Shown one piece after another: positions 39,572-49,011 of a stretch of 64,000 bases of DNA. The translations under genes and the position numbers were made by a program. The stretch lies in assembly GCF_001429065.1 (NCBI RefSeq), contig NZ_LMIB01000012.1, positions 955,459 through 1,019,458 of the forward strand, given 5' to 3'. The notes below the pieces were generated by a model. That model was not told the DNA's origin. It did not search any database and was given only the letters and a program-made list of their open reading frames with translations. Position 1 is the first letter of the stretch. Every line of letters starts with the position of its first letter. This stretch comes from Sphingomonas sp. Root710. GTDB lineage: Bacteria; Pseudomonadota; Alphaproteobacteria; Sphingomonadales; Sphingomonadaceae.

Positions 39572-40801
39572 TCAGCCCCAGACGAGCGAAAGTCCATCCA
39601 GCGACAGCACCGATCCCCCGGTGGCGACGATCTGCTGATCGGGCGCAAGACGGAACGGCGGCAAACGGGTCAGCCACTCCTCAACGGCAATCGCGATGTT
39701 CCGCCGCGCGAGCTGGGCGCCGATACAGCGATGCGGCCCGTAGCCGAACGCGAAATGGGGATTGGGGTTACGCTCGGCATGGAAGCTCCCTGCGTCCGGA
39801 AACTCCGCCGGATCGCGCGAGGCCGCCGCCAGTGAGAGGGCAAGGCAATCGCCTTTGCGGATCGCAACCCCGCTCAGCACCGTGTCCCGCGTCGCGATGC
39901 GCTGCGGCGTGACCGGCGCAAACAGTCGCATCATTTCCTCCACGTGGCGGGGGATGTGCTTCCGGTCGGCGCGAAGGCGGGACTGCGGGTGTTCATTTTC
40001 CGCGAGGAAGCGAAAGATGAAACCAAGCGAGCTGACGACCGTATCAAGGCCAGCGGAAAACAACAGAAACGCCAGGCTGCAAAATTCGTCTTCGGTCAGC
40101 GATACCCCCTCGCTCCGGCCCAGCAGATAGGCGAGGATGCTGTCATCGCCATAGCCATCGCGCATAAGGTAGAGCGCCCGGAAATAGTCGACGATCTGGC
40201 GCACGGCGGCAATACGGCGCTCGGCCGTCTCACCGTGGATGAATTCCCGCGCCCAACCGACGAACAGATCGAGCCGCTCGCCGGGCAACCCCATCAGATC
40301 GATGAAAACACCGGTCGGAAATTGTGTCGCAAACTCGGCAATGAACTCACAGCTTCGCCGATGCTCGAACCTATTGATAAGCGCGGCACAGCGGGCCCGG
40401 ATGAGCGTTTCCAACTCCACCATGCGCTTGGGCGTGAAGAGCGGATTGAGCAGCGCCCGGAACCGACCGTGCAACGGCGGATCAGCGTCCAGCGGCGTTA
40501 GCCGGATGGTCTCGCCGATCGCGGCAAGAAACTCCCCCTGAATAGAGCTGGAAAACACCTCCGGCGCGCTCATCACGGCCCGTATGTCGGACGCGCGCGT
40601 GATAACCCACATTCCCGCTCCAGACCCCATGGTGTGGCGCACCGGGGAGTAAAAGATCGGCGGCCCCTCGTGCAGTCGTGCAATGATTTCCTGGGGTCGA
40701 TCCGCGAGACCGGTCCGGAAATCGAAGTGCTTCACCAGATGCGGCGGAACGTGATCCGGCACGGCTCCCGACTGGATGTCACCCTCCGTCTTGCCGTTCA
40801 T
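39572..40801 (-). CDS. Cytochrome P450
   Basis: The 409-residue soluble bacterial P450 has the I-helix oxygen-activation motif AGLDT (250-254), ExxR at 289-292 (EMMR) and the haem loop FGYGPHRCIG with ligand Cys359. It should hydroxylate or demethylate a hydrophobic substrate. It is 12 bp downstream of the binding-protein-like gene on the same strand, forming a two-gene unit. No ferredoxin or ferredoxin reductase is encoded in the window, so electrons must come from elsewhere. Confidence 0.94.
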   Translation of the reverse strand: MNGKTEGDIQSGAVPDHVPPHLVKHFDFRTGLADRPQEIIARLHEGPPIFYSPVRHTMGSGAGMWVITRASDIRAVMSAPEVFSSSIQGEFLAAIGETIRLTPLDADPPLHGRFRALLNPLFTPKRMVELETLIRARCAALINRFEHRRSCEFIAEFATQFPTGVFIDLMGLPGERLDLFVGWAREFIHGETAERRIAAVRQIVDYFRALYLMRDGYGDDSILAYLLGRSEGVSLTEDEFCSLAFLLFSAGLDTVVSSLGFIFRFLAENEHPQSRLRADRKHIPRHVEEMMRLFAPVTPQRIATRDTVLSGVAIRKGDCLALSLAAASRDPAEFPDAGSFHAERNPNPHFAFGYGPHRCIGAQLARRNIAIAVEEWLTRLPPFRLAPDQQIVATGGSVLSLDGLSLVWG

Positions 40802-40813
40802 GTCCGAGCCCCC

Positions 40814-41947
40814 CTAATCTCCGTCGTCGCCGAGCGGAGCAACGAACCGGCTTTCCATCCGAAGCTCGCCGCGCGTCAGTCGCCGCACCACCATCTTGTC
40901 CATCCCCTTGTGGCCGATATGGTCGTAAGGACCGAAGGATATGACCGTGCGGTCGCCCCCCATCGCCGCCGGGATCATCCGCACCTGCTCTAGCCCCGCG
41001 ACCATCCCGGCCGGGGTCAGGATCGGCGCCTGTGCCACGCCTTCCAGCAGCGCCGTCATACCATCGCGAAACATCGCGAGGCTTTCGGGTGCGATGTTGG
41101 CCAGTTCGGGACAGAAGGCAGCAAAGCCTTCCCGCTCCGCAGCCAGAGTGCGATTGTCATCATCCCACAGGCCGGTTCCGACCCAGCCGTCAAGAAACGC
41201 GTGGGTGTAATCGTAATTGGCCTGGAAAAATGCGCCGTTCATGATGCGAGGCACATCCCAGCCGGACGCATGGACGATCTTGCCCCAGTTTATCTGGCTG
41301 GCGCCGGTGCCGAAAAACGCGATGGCGTCAGGATCAGTCTCGCGATGGCGGACAAGGATCTTTTCCATGCCCGCCCGTGCGGCATCGTCATTCACCTCCG
41401 ACACGCTGCTGTCGGCAACGATCTCCAGCCCCATGCGCGCCGCAGCAGTGCGGAACCATGCAGCGTAGAGTTTGCAGTGCGCAGCATTGTCATGCGCGAA
41501 AGCGATGCGTTTGTGCCCCTGCTCGCGCAACCAGCTGGCCACGATGAAACCATCGTCGGGTACGCTTCCCCAGCCGATGTTGAACACATGCTGGGACACC
41601 TGACTGTGAATGGCGCCGAGCGAGAGCAGCGGCACCTTACGTTCCTCGGCATGGGGCGTGATGGCGAGATTGTTGTCGGAGTGATTGGGACCTATGACCG
41701 CCAGCACCCCTTCATCGCACAGCTCGTGATAGCCCCGCATCACATCATTGATATATCCCGAAGGCGGCCCGACCACGATCTTCTTGACGAGTTCAACGTC
41801 CCGGTGAAGACGCCCGCTCATCACGAACTTGTCCACGACATAGTCGTACACAGCAAAACCGAATTTATAGTGCCGTTCCGGAAGATCCATGAGCACACCA
41901 ATTCTGATCGGTTTGGCCGTTGCGAAATAGGAGTCCTTGCCGCTCAT
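40814..41947 (-). CDS. Type I periplasmic-binding-protein homologue without a signal peptide
   Basis: The 377-residue product has the fold signatures of branched-chain/amide ABC substrate-binding proteins: RIGVLMDLPERHYKFG at the N-terminus, LAVIGPNHSDNNLAITPHAE, VPLLSLGAIHSQV and a second lobe GHKRIAFAHDNAAHCKLYAA. It starts MSGKDSYFATAKPIRIG, with no hydrophobic leader, and no ABC permease or ATPase is nearby. It may therefore be a cytosolic ligand-binding or carrier protein for the P450 encoded immediately downstream. Confidence 0.75.
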   Translation of the reverse strand: MSGKDSYFATAKPIRIGVLMDLPERHYKFGFAVYDYVVDKFVMSGRLHRDVELVKKIVVGPPSGYINDVMRGYHELCDEGVLAVIGPNHSDNNLAITPHAEERKVPLLSLGAIHSQVSQHVFNIGWGSVPDDGFIVASWLREQGHKRIAFAHDNAAHCKLYAAWFRTAAARMGLEIVADSSVSEVNDDAARAGMEKILVRHRETDPDAIAFFGTGASQINWGKIVHASGWDVPRIMNGAFFQANYDYTHAFLDGWVGTGLWDDDNRTLAAEREGFAAFCPELANIAPESLAMFRDGMTALLEGVAQAPILTPAGMVAGLEQVRMIPAAMGGDRTVISFGPYDHIGHKGMDKMVVRRLTRGELRMESRFVAPLGDDGD

Positions 41948-42268
41948 CTCGTTTTCCCTGGGGTATTTTTTGTAAAGCGGGACGGTTGTGCAGACCGCCC
42001 CGCCCCCGCATAAGGCTGCCGGGCAGGCTTTATGCTACTTCGTGTTGCTCACGGCCGGAAAAGGCCCGCTGCCATTTTCATTATGAGAATCCTTTCCCTA
42101 TGCTTTTGTCTAGCATAGCGCCTCCTGCTGCTGCCTTCAATAAAGATATATCAAATGAGCGCCATAGGGTATATTTTTGAGGTTTTCAGCCAAATCAACT
42201 CACTATGATTGCGTATCACGGATAATAGATATATCTGTATTGCATTCACATCGTAGGAAGTGAAGGCC
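41948..42268. promoter_or_regulatory. Divergent intergenic region with paired palindromes
   Basis: This gap of about 320 bp separates the binding-protein gene (minus) from the hydratase gene (plus), so it holds both promoters. It contains an inverted repeat CTATGCT/AGCATAG (42098-42104 and 42112-42118) and two GATATATC palindromes at 42145-42152 and 42228-42235. The second lies in a larger AGATATATCT palindrome about 30 bp before the plus-strand start. No ORF of interest is visible. Confidence 0.45.
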
Positions 42269-42997
42269 ATGCATGACTCCGAAATCGCTGAAATTGCTCG
42301 CCTGTTGCTGGCAGCTCGCATTGCGGGGCGCCAAGTCGATCCTCCGCCCGTGGCCACACATGAGGACGCCTACACGATACAAACCGAGATTGCCCGGCGT
42401 GATGGCGGTTTTGGTTACTGGAAACTCGCAGCGCCGGGGGACGGCCTGTTCTTTTCGCCGATACGGCCCGCGATGGTGGGACAAAACGGCATCCGCTTTC
42501 CCGAGGGAACGTTCGTCCGGATCGGGATCGAGGGCGAAATCGTGGTGACACTGGGTGGCGCTTTCGCCGAAACAGCGCTTACCGGTGGCGACATCACCCG
42601 GCACGTCGAAAAGGTTCACGCCGGCATCGAAATCGTGGACACGCGGATCGCCGGCTGGCCGCACGTACCGCGCGCGCCGGTCATCGCAGACAGCATGCTT
42701 AGTGGTGCTCTTGCGATCGGCGACCAGCTGGAAAGATGGCAAGAGATGGATCTGGTCGCTCCCGGCTTTTCGATAGAGGTTAACGGCCAGGTCAAGGCTG
42801 CGCCCCAGCCCAACAATGTCGGAAATATCTTTGCGGCATTGGGGAAGATGCTCGCGCATATCCGGTCGCTCGACATTGATCTGCCGGACCGCATTCAGGT
42901 AACGACCGGGTCCGCAACCGGGTTGATATTCGCTGAGCCGGGCGATCACATTGCCTTGAAGAGTGCCGGGAGACAGGTTGCGGAAGTGAGGGTTTGA
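42269..42997 (+). CDS. Fumarylacetoacetase/2-oxopent-4-enoate hydratase-family enzyme
   Basis: The product (242 residues) belongs to the MhpD/HpcG group of hydratases and decarboxylases: GYWKLAAPGDGLFFSPIRP resembles their KIG/T substrate loop, and GIEGEIVVTLGGAF matches the E-x-E metal site of the family. Such enzymes act on 2-oxo-4-enoates after ring cleavage. No ring-cleaving dioxygenase is seen in the window. TAGGAAGTGAAGG precedes the ATG; a GTG at 42260 is an alternative start. Confidence 0.78.
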   Translation: MHDSEIAEIARLLLAARIAGRQVDPPPVATHEDAYTIQTEIARRDGGFGYWKLAAPGDGLFFSPIRPAMVGQNGIRFPEGTFVRIGIEGEIVVTLGGAFAETALTGGDITRHVEKVHAGIEIVDTRIAGWPHVPRAPVIADSMLSGALAIGDQLERWQEMDLVAPGFSIEVNGQVKAAPQPNNVGNIFAALGKMLAHIRSLDIDLPDRIQVTTGSATGLIFAEPGDHIALKSAGRQVAEVRV

Positions 42998-43013
42998 TCA
43001 GGTCTCCCGAACA

Positions 43014-43889
43014 TCACCGCGCCAGCTGCATCACCGCCTCGATCACCGCTTCCGGTGCTTCCTGGGGCGGACTGTGGCCTATACCGGGGAGTTCGACATA
43101 GCTGTATGCGGCGGTGAACTTCTCCCGGTCACCTGGCCGCATCGGCGGGGATATTCCCTGATCGCTGTGCAGGATAACCGTGGGAACGGCGATCTCCGGG
43201 CGTTGTTCAAGTTGCAGAGACAGCGCCTGATAGCGCGGGTCACCGGACACCAGCCCCGCGCGCCAACGATAGAAATGCAGCACGATATCGACGAAATCCG
43301 GATTGTCGAACGCGTCCGCCGCCGCCTCGAACTCGGCTTCATCGAACGTCCATGTCGGCGACCACTGGGTCCATAGATAGCGGCAAAAGCCGCGCCTGTT
43401 TTGTTCGAGCATCATGCGGCCACGATGCATGTGCAGATAATATTGATACCAGAGCTGATGCTCCCATTCCGGTGCCAGCGGAGCCGTATTCGGTCGGCCA
43501 AGGATATTATACCCCCAGCAGGAGACCAGCCCCCCCAGCCGCTCGGGGGCGATGGCGGCGGCGCAGCAGGCTGCTCGGCCGCCCCAGTCAAAGCCAACGA
43601 CGATAGGGCGATCTAGTTTGAGCGCGTCGATCATTTCGAGCAGGTCTTCGCACGTTGCGCCCTGTTCGGCGGTGCGCATGGCGTCAGGATCGAGAAAGCG
43701 CGTTGGACCAAAGCCCCGCAGATAGGGTGCTATGGTACGGAAGCCCCGCTCCGCAAGTGCAGGACAGACCCTGTCGTAGGATCGGGGAGAATAGGGAAAG
43801 CCATGCATCAACAGCACAGGCTTGCCCTCGGGCGGCCCATGCTCCTCAAACGCGATCGACAATACCGATGTTTCGACCGAGCGTAACAT
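43014..43889 (-). CDS. Alpha/beta hydrolase (epoxide hydrolase-like)
   Basis: The 291-residue product has the oxyanion HGFPYSPRSYD, a nucleophile elbow VGFDWGGRA with Asp101 as nucleophile, and the catalytic His272 in GIGHSPPQE. An Asp nucleophile points to epoxide hydrolase or dehalogenase chemistry rather than a serine esterase. It converges on the hydratase gene, with 16 bp between stops. Confidence 0.85.
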   Translation of the reverse strand: MLRSVETSVLSIAFEEHGPPEGKPVLLMHGFPYSPRSYDRVCPALAERGFRTIAPYLRGFGPTRFLDPDAMRTAEQGATCEDLLEMIDALKLDRPIVVGFDWGGRAACCAAAIAPERLGGLVSCWGYNILGRPNTAPLAPEWEHQLWYQYYLHMHRGRMMLEQNRRGFCRYLWTQWSPTWTFDEAEFEAAADAFDNPDFVDIVLHFYRWRAGLVSGDPRYQALSLQLEQRPEIAVPTVILHSDQGISPPMRPGDREKFTAAYSYVELPGIGHSPPQEAPEAVIEAVMQLAR

Positions 43890-44187
43890 TCCCGCTGCCT
43901 CTCCTTCGATTCCAGACCCGATTATATCCCGCCCCGCACGGGCCGGTTGCCATGGATAATAACGGCACTTGCCCTGGCCAAATGATCCTTGCCGGGGAAA
44001 TCTAACGACGAGGCGGAGAAAAGGTCAATTCAATTATCTCTTTTGACAACCGGAGACGCTCTTGATTTATCCACAAAAGCTCTTCAAGATGCTCCCACAA
44101 CATATATAGCGTGCCTTTTTTTGCAGGTATACCCCGGAAATTCTGGCGATTTAGGCCGCCGAGGCACATGGTTAGCGGAGAGTATGC

Positions 44188-45522
44188 GTGATTCAGCCCC
44201 ACAGTCCGCCGTCCGAAAGATATCACCCTTTATACCGGCATTATCTGCTATTCCTATGCTGTTTCAGTTTTTTTCTCGCGTTCGTGGACCGGCAGATTTT
44301 CGCAGTGCTGATGCCTGCGATCAAAATGGAGTTTGGATATTCGGACTCCGTGCTTGGTCTCATCTCCGGATTGGGCTTCGCGGTAACCTACAGTATCTTC
44401 GCCATTCCGCTCGGACGGCTGGCGGATCGTGGCAACCGGAAATATCTGCTCGTCGGATGCATCGCGGTCTGGAGCGCCATGACATTTCTGTGCGGCGCCG
44501 CCCGCAATCTCCCCCAGCTGCTGCTCGCGCGCATGGGGGTCGGCGCGGGTGAAGCTGGACTGACTCCCAGTATCGTACCGATTATCAGCGATCTCTACGA
44601 TAAGCGTTTCCGGGCTCGCGCTATCTCCTTATATCCCATCTCCGGCGCGCTCGGCATGGCGTCTGCGCTGCCGCTCGGCGGATGGCTGGTGGCGGAATAT
44701 GGATGGCGGACAACATTTCATCTGATCAGTATCCCCGGCTTTTTGTTGCTTCCGCTAATGATCCTCACCTTCCGGGACATCACCCGCGCCAAGACTTCAG
44801 CCGGAGTGGCCGCGAAAACGGCTGGGTCATCCAGCCTCGCTGACACCCTGCGCATCATGGTGTCCAACCGCCGGCTGGTGATGGTGCTGGGCGCAGGCGC
44901 TCTGGGATCGATGATGACCGCCATGAACATATGGCTACCCACATTTTATCTGCGTTCGCACGGCTTGCAGCCAGTCGAGAGCGGCGTCGTGCTCGGGCCA
45001 TTGATCGGCCTGGGAACGATTTTCGGAATGTTCCTCGGCGGCTTCATGATCGACAAGACGAGCGTCCGGCATGGAGAAAGCGGCGTCCTGCTGCGGCTGG
45101 GCTATATTGCATTGATACAGGCTATCACCGGAGCGGCGATGCTGTTCTCACCCAGCCTGCTTTTCTCTTATGTTACCGGCGGCTTCTGGGCAATCGCATC
45201 AGCGGCATGGGCACCCGCGACATTCTCCCTCACCCAGACACTGGTTCCCGAGCGGATGCGCGGCACTGCGCTCGCCGTCATGGGGCTGGTCAACAATGTG
45301 ATCGGTTACGGGCTAGGCCCATTTCTGACCGGAGCCATAAGCCAGAATTTGCATCAGGGATCGGGTGACGACTCTCTGCGCTGGGCCTTGATCGCGCTTT
45401 GCGTAACTTTGGGCCTTTCCACGGGCCTCCTTTATTTCATAGCATCGCGGACCAAGCAGCGGCAGTCCGGGCAATCACCGGCGGAAAACGGAGCCGAAAC
45501 CGTCAACCAAAGCGCCGCTTGA
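44188..45522 (+). CDS. MFS transporter (spinster-like)
   Basis: The 444-residue protein shows 12 hydrophobic helices. MFS signatures include FVDRQIFAVLMPAIKMEFG in helix 1, GRLADRGNRKYLL in the loop between helices 2 and 3, and ARMGVGAGEAGLTPS in helix 4. It probably imports the substrate or a pathway intermediate. A GTG start follows AGCGGAGAG. Its 3' end overlaps the convergent otnC gene by 20 bp. The 298-bp gap before it (43890-44187) shows no gene. Confidence 0.92.
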   Translation: MIQPHSPPSERYHPLYRHYLLFLCCFSFFLAFVDRQIFAVLMPAIKMEFGYSDSVLGLISGLGFAVTYSIFAIPLGRLADRGNRKYLLVGCIAVWSAMTFLCGAARNLPQLLLARMGVGAGEAGLTPSIVPIISDLYDKRFRARAISLYPISGALGMASALPLGGWLVAEYGWRTTFHLISIPGFLLLPLMILTFRDITRAKTSAGVAAKTAGSSSLADTLRIMVSNRRLVMVLGAGALGSMMTAMNIWLPTFYLRSHGLQPVESGVVLGPLIGLGTIFGMFLGGFMIDKTSVRHGESGVLLRLGYIALIQAITGAAMLFSPSLLFSYVTGGFWAIASAAWAPATFSLTQTLVPERMRGTALAVMGLVNNVIGYGLGPFLTGAISQNLHQGSGDDSLRWALIALCVTLGLSTGLLYFIASRTKQRQSGQSPAENGAETVNQSAA

Positions 45523-46135
45523 GGTCCTGAACCTGATCCAGCGTGAGAAGACGCGTACGGTGCCCCTGAAGCAACAGGTGCAGCCGCGCGGTTTCTTCCA
45601 GTTCCTCGATCGCGGCCGATGCCGCTTCCAGCGATGTGCCGGCGACGATCGGACCATGATTGGCAAGCAGCACGGCATGATCACGCCCTTCGAGTTGTCG
45701 TACGGCCTCGGCCAGCCCGACATCGCCTGGCGCGAAATAGGGAACAAGCGGCAGGGTGCCGACCCGCATCACATAATAGGCCGTGATGGGCGGCAGCACA
45801 TTGGCGGGGTCCACGTCCGCGAGGCATGATACCGCAACAGAATGGGTCGCATGAAGGTGGACCACCGCCTGAGCATCCGACCGTCGTCCATACATGGCGA
45901 AATGCAGCGAAGCTTCTTTCGTGGGCGGATCGCCGCTTATCAACGCACCCTTGTCATCCAGCAGGGACAATCGGGCAGGATCGAGGCCGCCCAGCGAGCT
46001 GCCGGTCGGCGTCATGAGCCACCCATCCGCAATGCGTATGCTGATGTTGCCAGAAGTCCCACCCGTCAGGCCCCTGCTGAACAGACTGGCAGCCACGGTG
46101 CACAGCTGCTCACGTGCCTTGGCTTCCTTCGTCAC
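45503..46135 (-). CDS. otnC: Class II aldolase, 3-oxo-tetronate 4-phosphate decarboxylase type
   Basis: OtnC decarboxylates 3-oxo-tetronate 4-phosphate to dihydroxyacetone phosphate. The 210-residue product has the class II aldolase zinc motif HLHATHS, KEASLHFAMY with the catalytic Glu, and LLANHGPIVAG with the third His. It ends an operon with OtnK and OtnI, overlapping otnK by 4 bp. The pairing with OtnK is what favours OtnC over fuculose aldolase. Confidence 0.85.
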   Translation of the reverse strand: MTKEAKAREQLCTVAASLFSRGLTGGTSGNISIRIADGWLMTPTGSSLGGLDPARLSLLDDKGALISGDPPTKEASLHFAMYGRRSDAQAVVHLHATHSVAVSCLADVDPANVLPPITAYYVMRVGTLPLVPYFAPGDVGLAEAVRQLEGRDHAVLLANHGPIVAGTSLEAASAAIEELEETARLHLLLQGHRTRLLTLDQVQDLKRRFG

Positions 46136-47400
46136 GAATTCAACATCCGTACAGCGTCGGCGAAAAAGGTTACCCCACCGAAATTGCCTGATTTGAGAGC
46201 GAGCGTCATTCCGTCGTTTTCTCCCAATCTATGCACGACCGGAACCCCTGCCGTGATTTCCGGACCGATGAAAAAGCCCTTGATCCCCAGCCTGTCAACA
46301 ACCGCGCCGGACGTCTCTCCCCCGGCGATGACCAGCTTGCGAACGCCTTGTGCTGCGAACTGGTGTGCCAGATCGGCGAGTGCGTGCTCTACACGCGCAG
46401 CGATCGCCCCGGCGCCGTGGCGCTGCTGCGCGCGCAACACATCCTCCACATTGGCCGACGTGGTGACAAGGAAAGGAGCGGATTGTTCGATATAGGCTTG
46501 CGCCCAGCCCAGCGCGCGCTTCACCGTGCCCTCTAGGTCTTCGGCCAACGCGTCGGTCGCAAGTTGCAGCACCGGGAAATGCCTTTCCGCCTCGGCAATC
46601 TGCTCCAGCGTCGCGCGCGAGCAGCTTCCGGCGATCATCGCGACCGCACCAGGCGGGGATTCGGGAGTTGCCTGAATATGGCCCTGCACACCGCTGGCCA
46701 AAGCCCGGGCGAGGCCAAGGCCCAAGCCCGATGCGCCCGTGGACAGCGGCCCTGCGCTGATCGCCGCCTTTCCCAATGTCTCAAGATGGACGGTGTTGGT
46801 CGCATCGAAGATGACGCTGCCTTTGCCCCGTTGCTCCTCGATCCGGGCGCACAGAACTTCCGTGCCCGCTTCCACCACAGAAGCGTGCGCAAGCGCTACA
46901 GGATAGCGGCTCTGCCGTTCAAGCACCCGCACCAGGTTGGAATCGCGCATCGGGTTGAGGGGATGGTCTTTCAGCGGACTTTCGGAAAGGAGTACGTCAC
47001 CAACGAAGAGATATCCGTTATAGACCGTCCGGCCAGTCTCCGGAAACGCGGGACAGACCGGCATCGCCGCACCGCCGTGCCGCTCGCGAAGCGCGTCGAT
47101 CACGGGGCCAATATTACCGCGATCGGTGGAATCGAACGTCGAGCAGATCTTGAACATCACATGTCCCGCGCCCCTTCCTCGCAGCCATGCGTCGGCCGCA
47201 AGAGAAAGCGTGATGGCGCGATCCGGTTCAATCGATCGGCTCTTGAGCGCAATAACGATCGCGTCGACTTCGGGAAGGTTTATTTCCTCTGTCGGCACGC
47301 CTTGCAATTGGATCGTGCGCAGGCCGTTGCGCGTCAGCGTATTGGCGAGGTCAGTTGCGCCGGTATAATCATCCGCGATACATCCCAGTCCCAGTGTCAT
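46132..47400 (-). CDS. otnK: 3-oxo-tetronate kinase (DUF1537 family)
   Basis: OtnK phosphorylates 3-oxo-tetronate at C4 in four-carbon acid sugar catabolism. The 422-residue product opens with the DUF1537 motif CIADDYTGATDLANTL and ends with the nucleotide-binding domain LVIAGGETSGAVVDRLG followed by LKSGNFG. The MTLGLGC start at 47400 overlaps the otnI stop by 4 bp; an upstream in-frame start has no conserved sequence. Confidence 0.88.
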   Translation of the reverse strand: MTLGLGCIADDYTGATDLANTLTRNGLRTIQLQGVPTEEINLPEVDAIVIALKSRSIEPDRAITLSLAADAWLRGRGAGHVMFKICSTFDSTDRGNIGPVIDALRERHGGAAMPVCPAFPETGRTVYNGYLFVGDVLLSESPLKDHPLNPMRDSNLVRVLERQSRYPVALAHASVVEAGTEVLCARIEEQRGKGSVIFDATNTVHLETLGKAAISAGPLSTGASGLGLGLARALASGVQGHIQATPESPPGAVAMIAGSCSRATLEQIAEAERHFPVLQLATDALAEDLEGTVKRALGWAQAYIEQSAPFLVTTSANVEDVLRAQQRHGAGAIAARVEHALADLAHQFAAQGVRKLVIAGGETSGAVVDRLGIKGFFIGPEITAGVPVVHRLGENDGMTLALKSGNFGGVTFFADAVRMLNS

Positions 47401-48176
47401 GGACGCCTCCTGTAAGGTGCGAACCAGCCTAGCCCGTCCCCCGTCGCTCCCGCGGGGTGATATTCGGCGCCCACGAATCCCGGATATCCCCACGCATCGA
47501 GCATCGCGAAGATGTAGGCATCGTCGAGTTCGCCGGAGCCCGGCTCGTGCCTCTCCGGAACCGAGGCTGTCTGCACATGACCGATCAACGGCAGGAGCCG
47601 TCGCAGCGCCTCAGTTACGTCGCCATGAAGGATCTGACGGTGGAAGATGTCGAACTGGAGCTTGAGATTCGGGAGCGCCAGCTCGTCAATAATATCCGCG
47701 GCTTGATCGAAATCGGACAGGAAATAACCAGGCACCGAACGCGGGTTCAGCGGCTCCACGAGCAGCGCGATCCCATTCTTTGCGAACTCTCCTGCAGCCC
47801 ATGTGAGATTGGCTTTATAGGTTTCGCGGGCTTCTTCGTTATACGCGCTGACTTTCCCCGCCATCACATGAAGGCGGGCGCAACCAAGTTGCCGCGCATA
47901 ATCAAGCGCTACGCCGCATTGCGCTCGAAATTCCTCTCCTCGGCCCGACATCGCGGCAAGTCCGAAATCGCCGGCCGCCAGGTCTCCGGCTGCCGCATTG
48001 AACAGGACAATGTCGACCCCTGCTCTTCGCGCCGCATTTCCCAAGTCCGAAACAGGAAAATCGTAGGGAAACAGGAACTCAACCGCATCGAAACCCGCCT
48101 GACCAGCGGCGTCAAAACGCTCCAGAAACGGCAGTTCCTGAAACAGGAAACTCAGATTAGCGGAAAACCGGGGCAT
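47397..48176 (-). CDS. otnI: 2-oxo-tetronate isomerase/hydroxypyruvate isomerase family
   Basis: OtnI interconverts 2-oxo- and 3-oxo-tetronate. The 259-residue TIM barrel begins MPRFSANLSFLFQELPFLER, typical of hydroxypyruvate isomerase homologues. It contains VEPLNPRSVPGYFL with the metal-binding Glu, and QFDIFHRQIL. It is 31 bp downstream of the SDR gene and 4 bp overlapped with otnK. Confidence 0.88.
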   Translation of the reverse strand: MPRFSANLSFLFQELPFLERFDAAGQAGFDAVEFLFPYDFPVSDLGNAARRAGVDIVLFNAAAGDLAAGDFGLAAMSGRGEEFRAQCGVALDYARQLGCARLHVMAGKVSAYNEEARETYKANLTWAAGEFAKNGIALLVEPLNPRSVPGYFLSDFDQAADIIDELALPNLKLQFDIFHRQILHGDVTEALRRLLPLIGHVQTASVPERHEPGSGELDDAYIFAMLDAWGYPGFVGAEYHPAGATGDGLGWFAPYRRRP

Positions 48177-48207
48177 GTGCGCCGTTACCCAGGTAAGCGC
48201 AGGCCGG

Positions 48208-49011
48208 TCATTGCCCGTCCTTTTTTCCGAACGCGCGCCGGAAATTGGGCTGGCCACTCGCGGCGGTCAGCCCCCCATCGACGACGAGATGCGTGCCGGT
48301 GATATAAGAGGCTTCGTCAGACGCAAGAAAGGCAATCGCATCCGCCACCTCTTCGGTCTCTGCCCGGCGGCCGAGCGGGATGCTGCGCGCAAAATCCTCT
48401 CTGATGCCTTCATGCTCGTCAAAGATCCGGGAATTGGGCGTGCGTACTGAGCCGGGCGCTACCGCATTTACGCGCACGCCATCCTCTGCATGATCGAGCG
48501 CCATGGCCCGCGTCAGATTGGCCGCCGCCCCCTTCACGGCGTTGTAGGCGGCAAGACTATAGTCACCGTATAAACCGGATATGGACCCGGTATTGACGAT
48601 GCATCCCCTCACTGTTGCCAAATGGGGCATGGCCGAACGCGACGCGTAGAAGATGGAATCCACCCCTACCGCGAAGATACGGCGCCATTCCTCCGGAGCG
48701 ACATCAGTAATACGACCGAACGCCCCGATAGCGGCATTGTTAATCAGGATATCCAGACGGCCATGTTCTGCAATGGCTGCGGCGACCATTTCCTCGTTAT
48801 CCTGTTGCACCCCCACATCGACCTGAACGGCGGTCGCCCGAGCCCCATCCGTACGCAATTCTTGCGCAAGCTTCTCGACCGCCTCGCCATTGATATCTGC
48901 GAGCACTAGCATGGCGCCATCGGCGGCAAAGCGCCGAGCGATTGCTTGCCCGATTCCTCCAGCCGCGCCGGTAAGGATTGCCACCTTGCCTTCAAAACGA
49001 CCCGCCACCAC
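48208..49011 (-). CDS. Short-chain dehydrogenase, first gene of the C4 sugar-acid operon
   Basis: The 267-residue oxidoreductase has TGAAGGIG for NAD(P), NNAAIG and the active site NTGSISG plus YNAVK. Its place as first gene before otnI, otnK and otnC suggests it makes the 2-oxo-tetronate substrate from a C4 sugar acid or polyol. Known threonate/erythronate pathways use a beta-hydroxyacid dehydrogenase (LtnD/DenD) for this step, which is absent. A GTG start is used. The ACTCTATTG motif lies 20 bp upstream. Confidence 0.85.
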   Translation of the reverse strand: MVAGRFEGKVAILTGAAGGIGQAIARRFAADGAMLVLADINGEAVEKLAQELRTDGARATAVQVDVGVQQDNEEMVAAAIAEHGRLDILINNAAIGAFGRITDVAPEEWRRIFAVGVDSIFYASRSAMPHLATVRGCIVNTGSISGLYGDYSLAAYNAVKGAAANLTRAMALDHAEDGVRVNAVAPGSVRTPNSRIFDEHEGIREDFARSIPLGRRAETEEVADAIAFLASDEASYITGTHLVVDGGLTAASGQPNFRRAFGKKDGQ

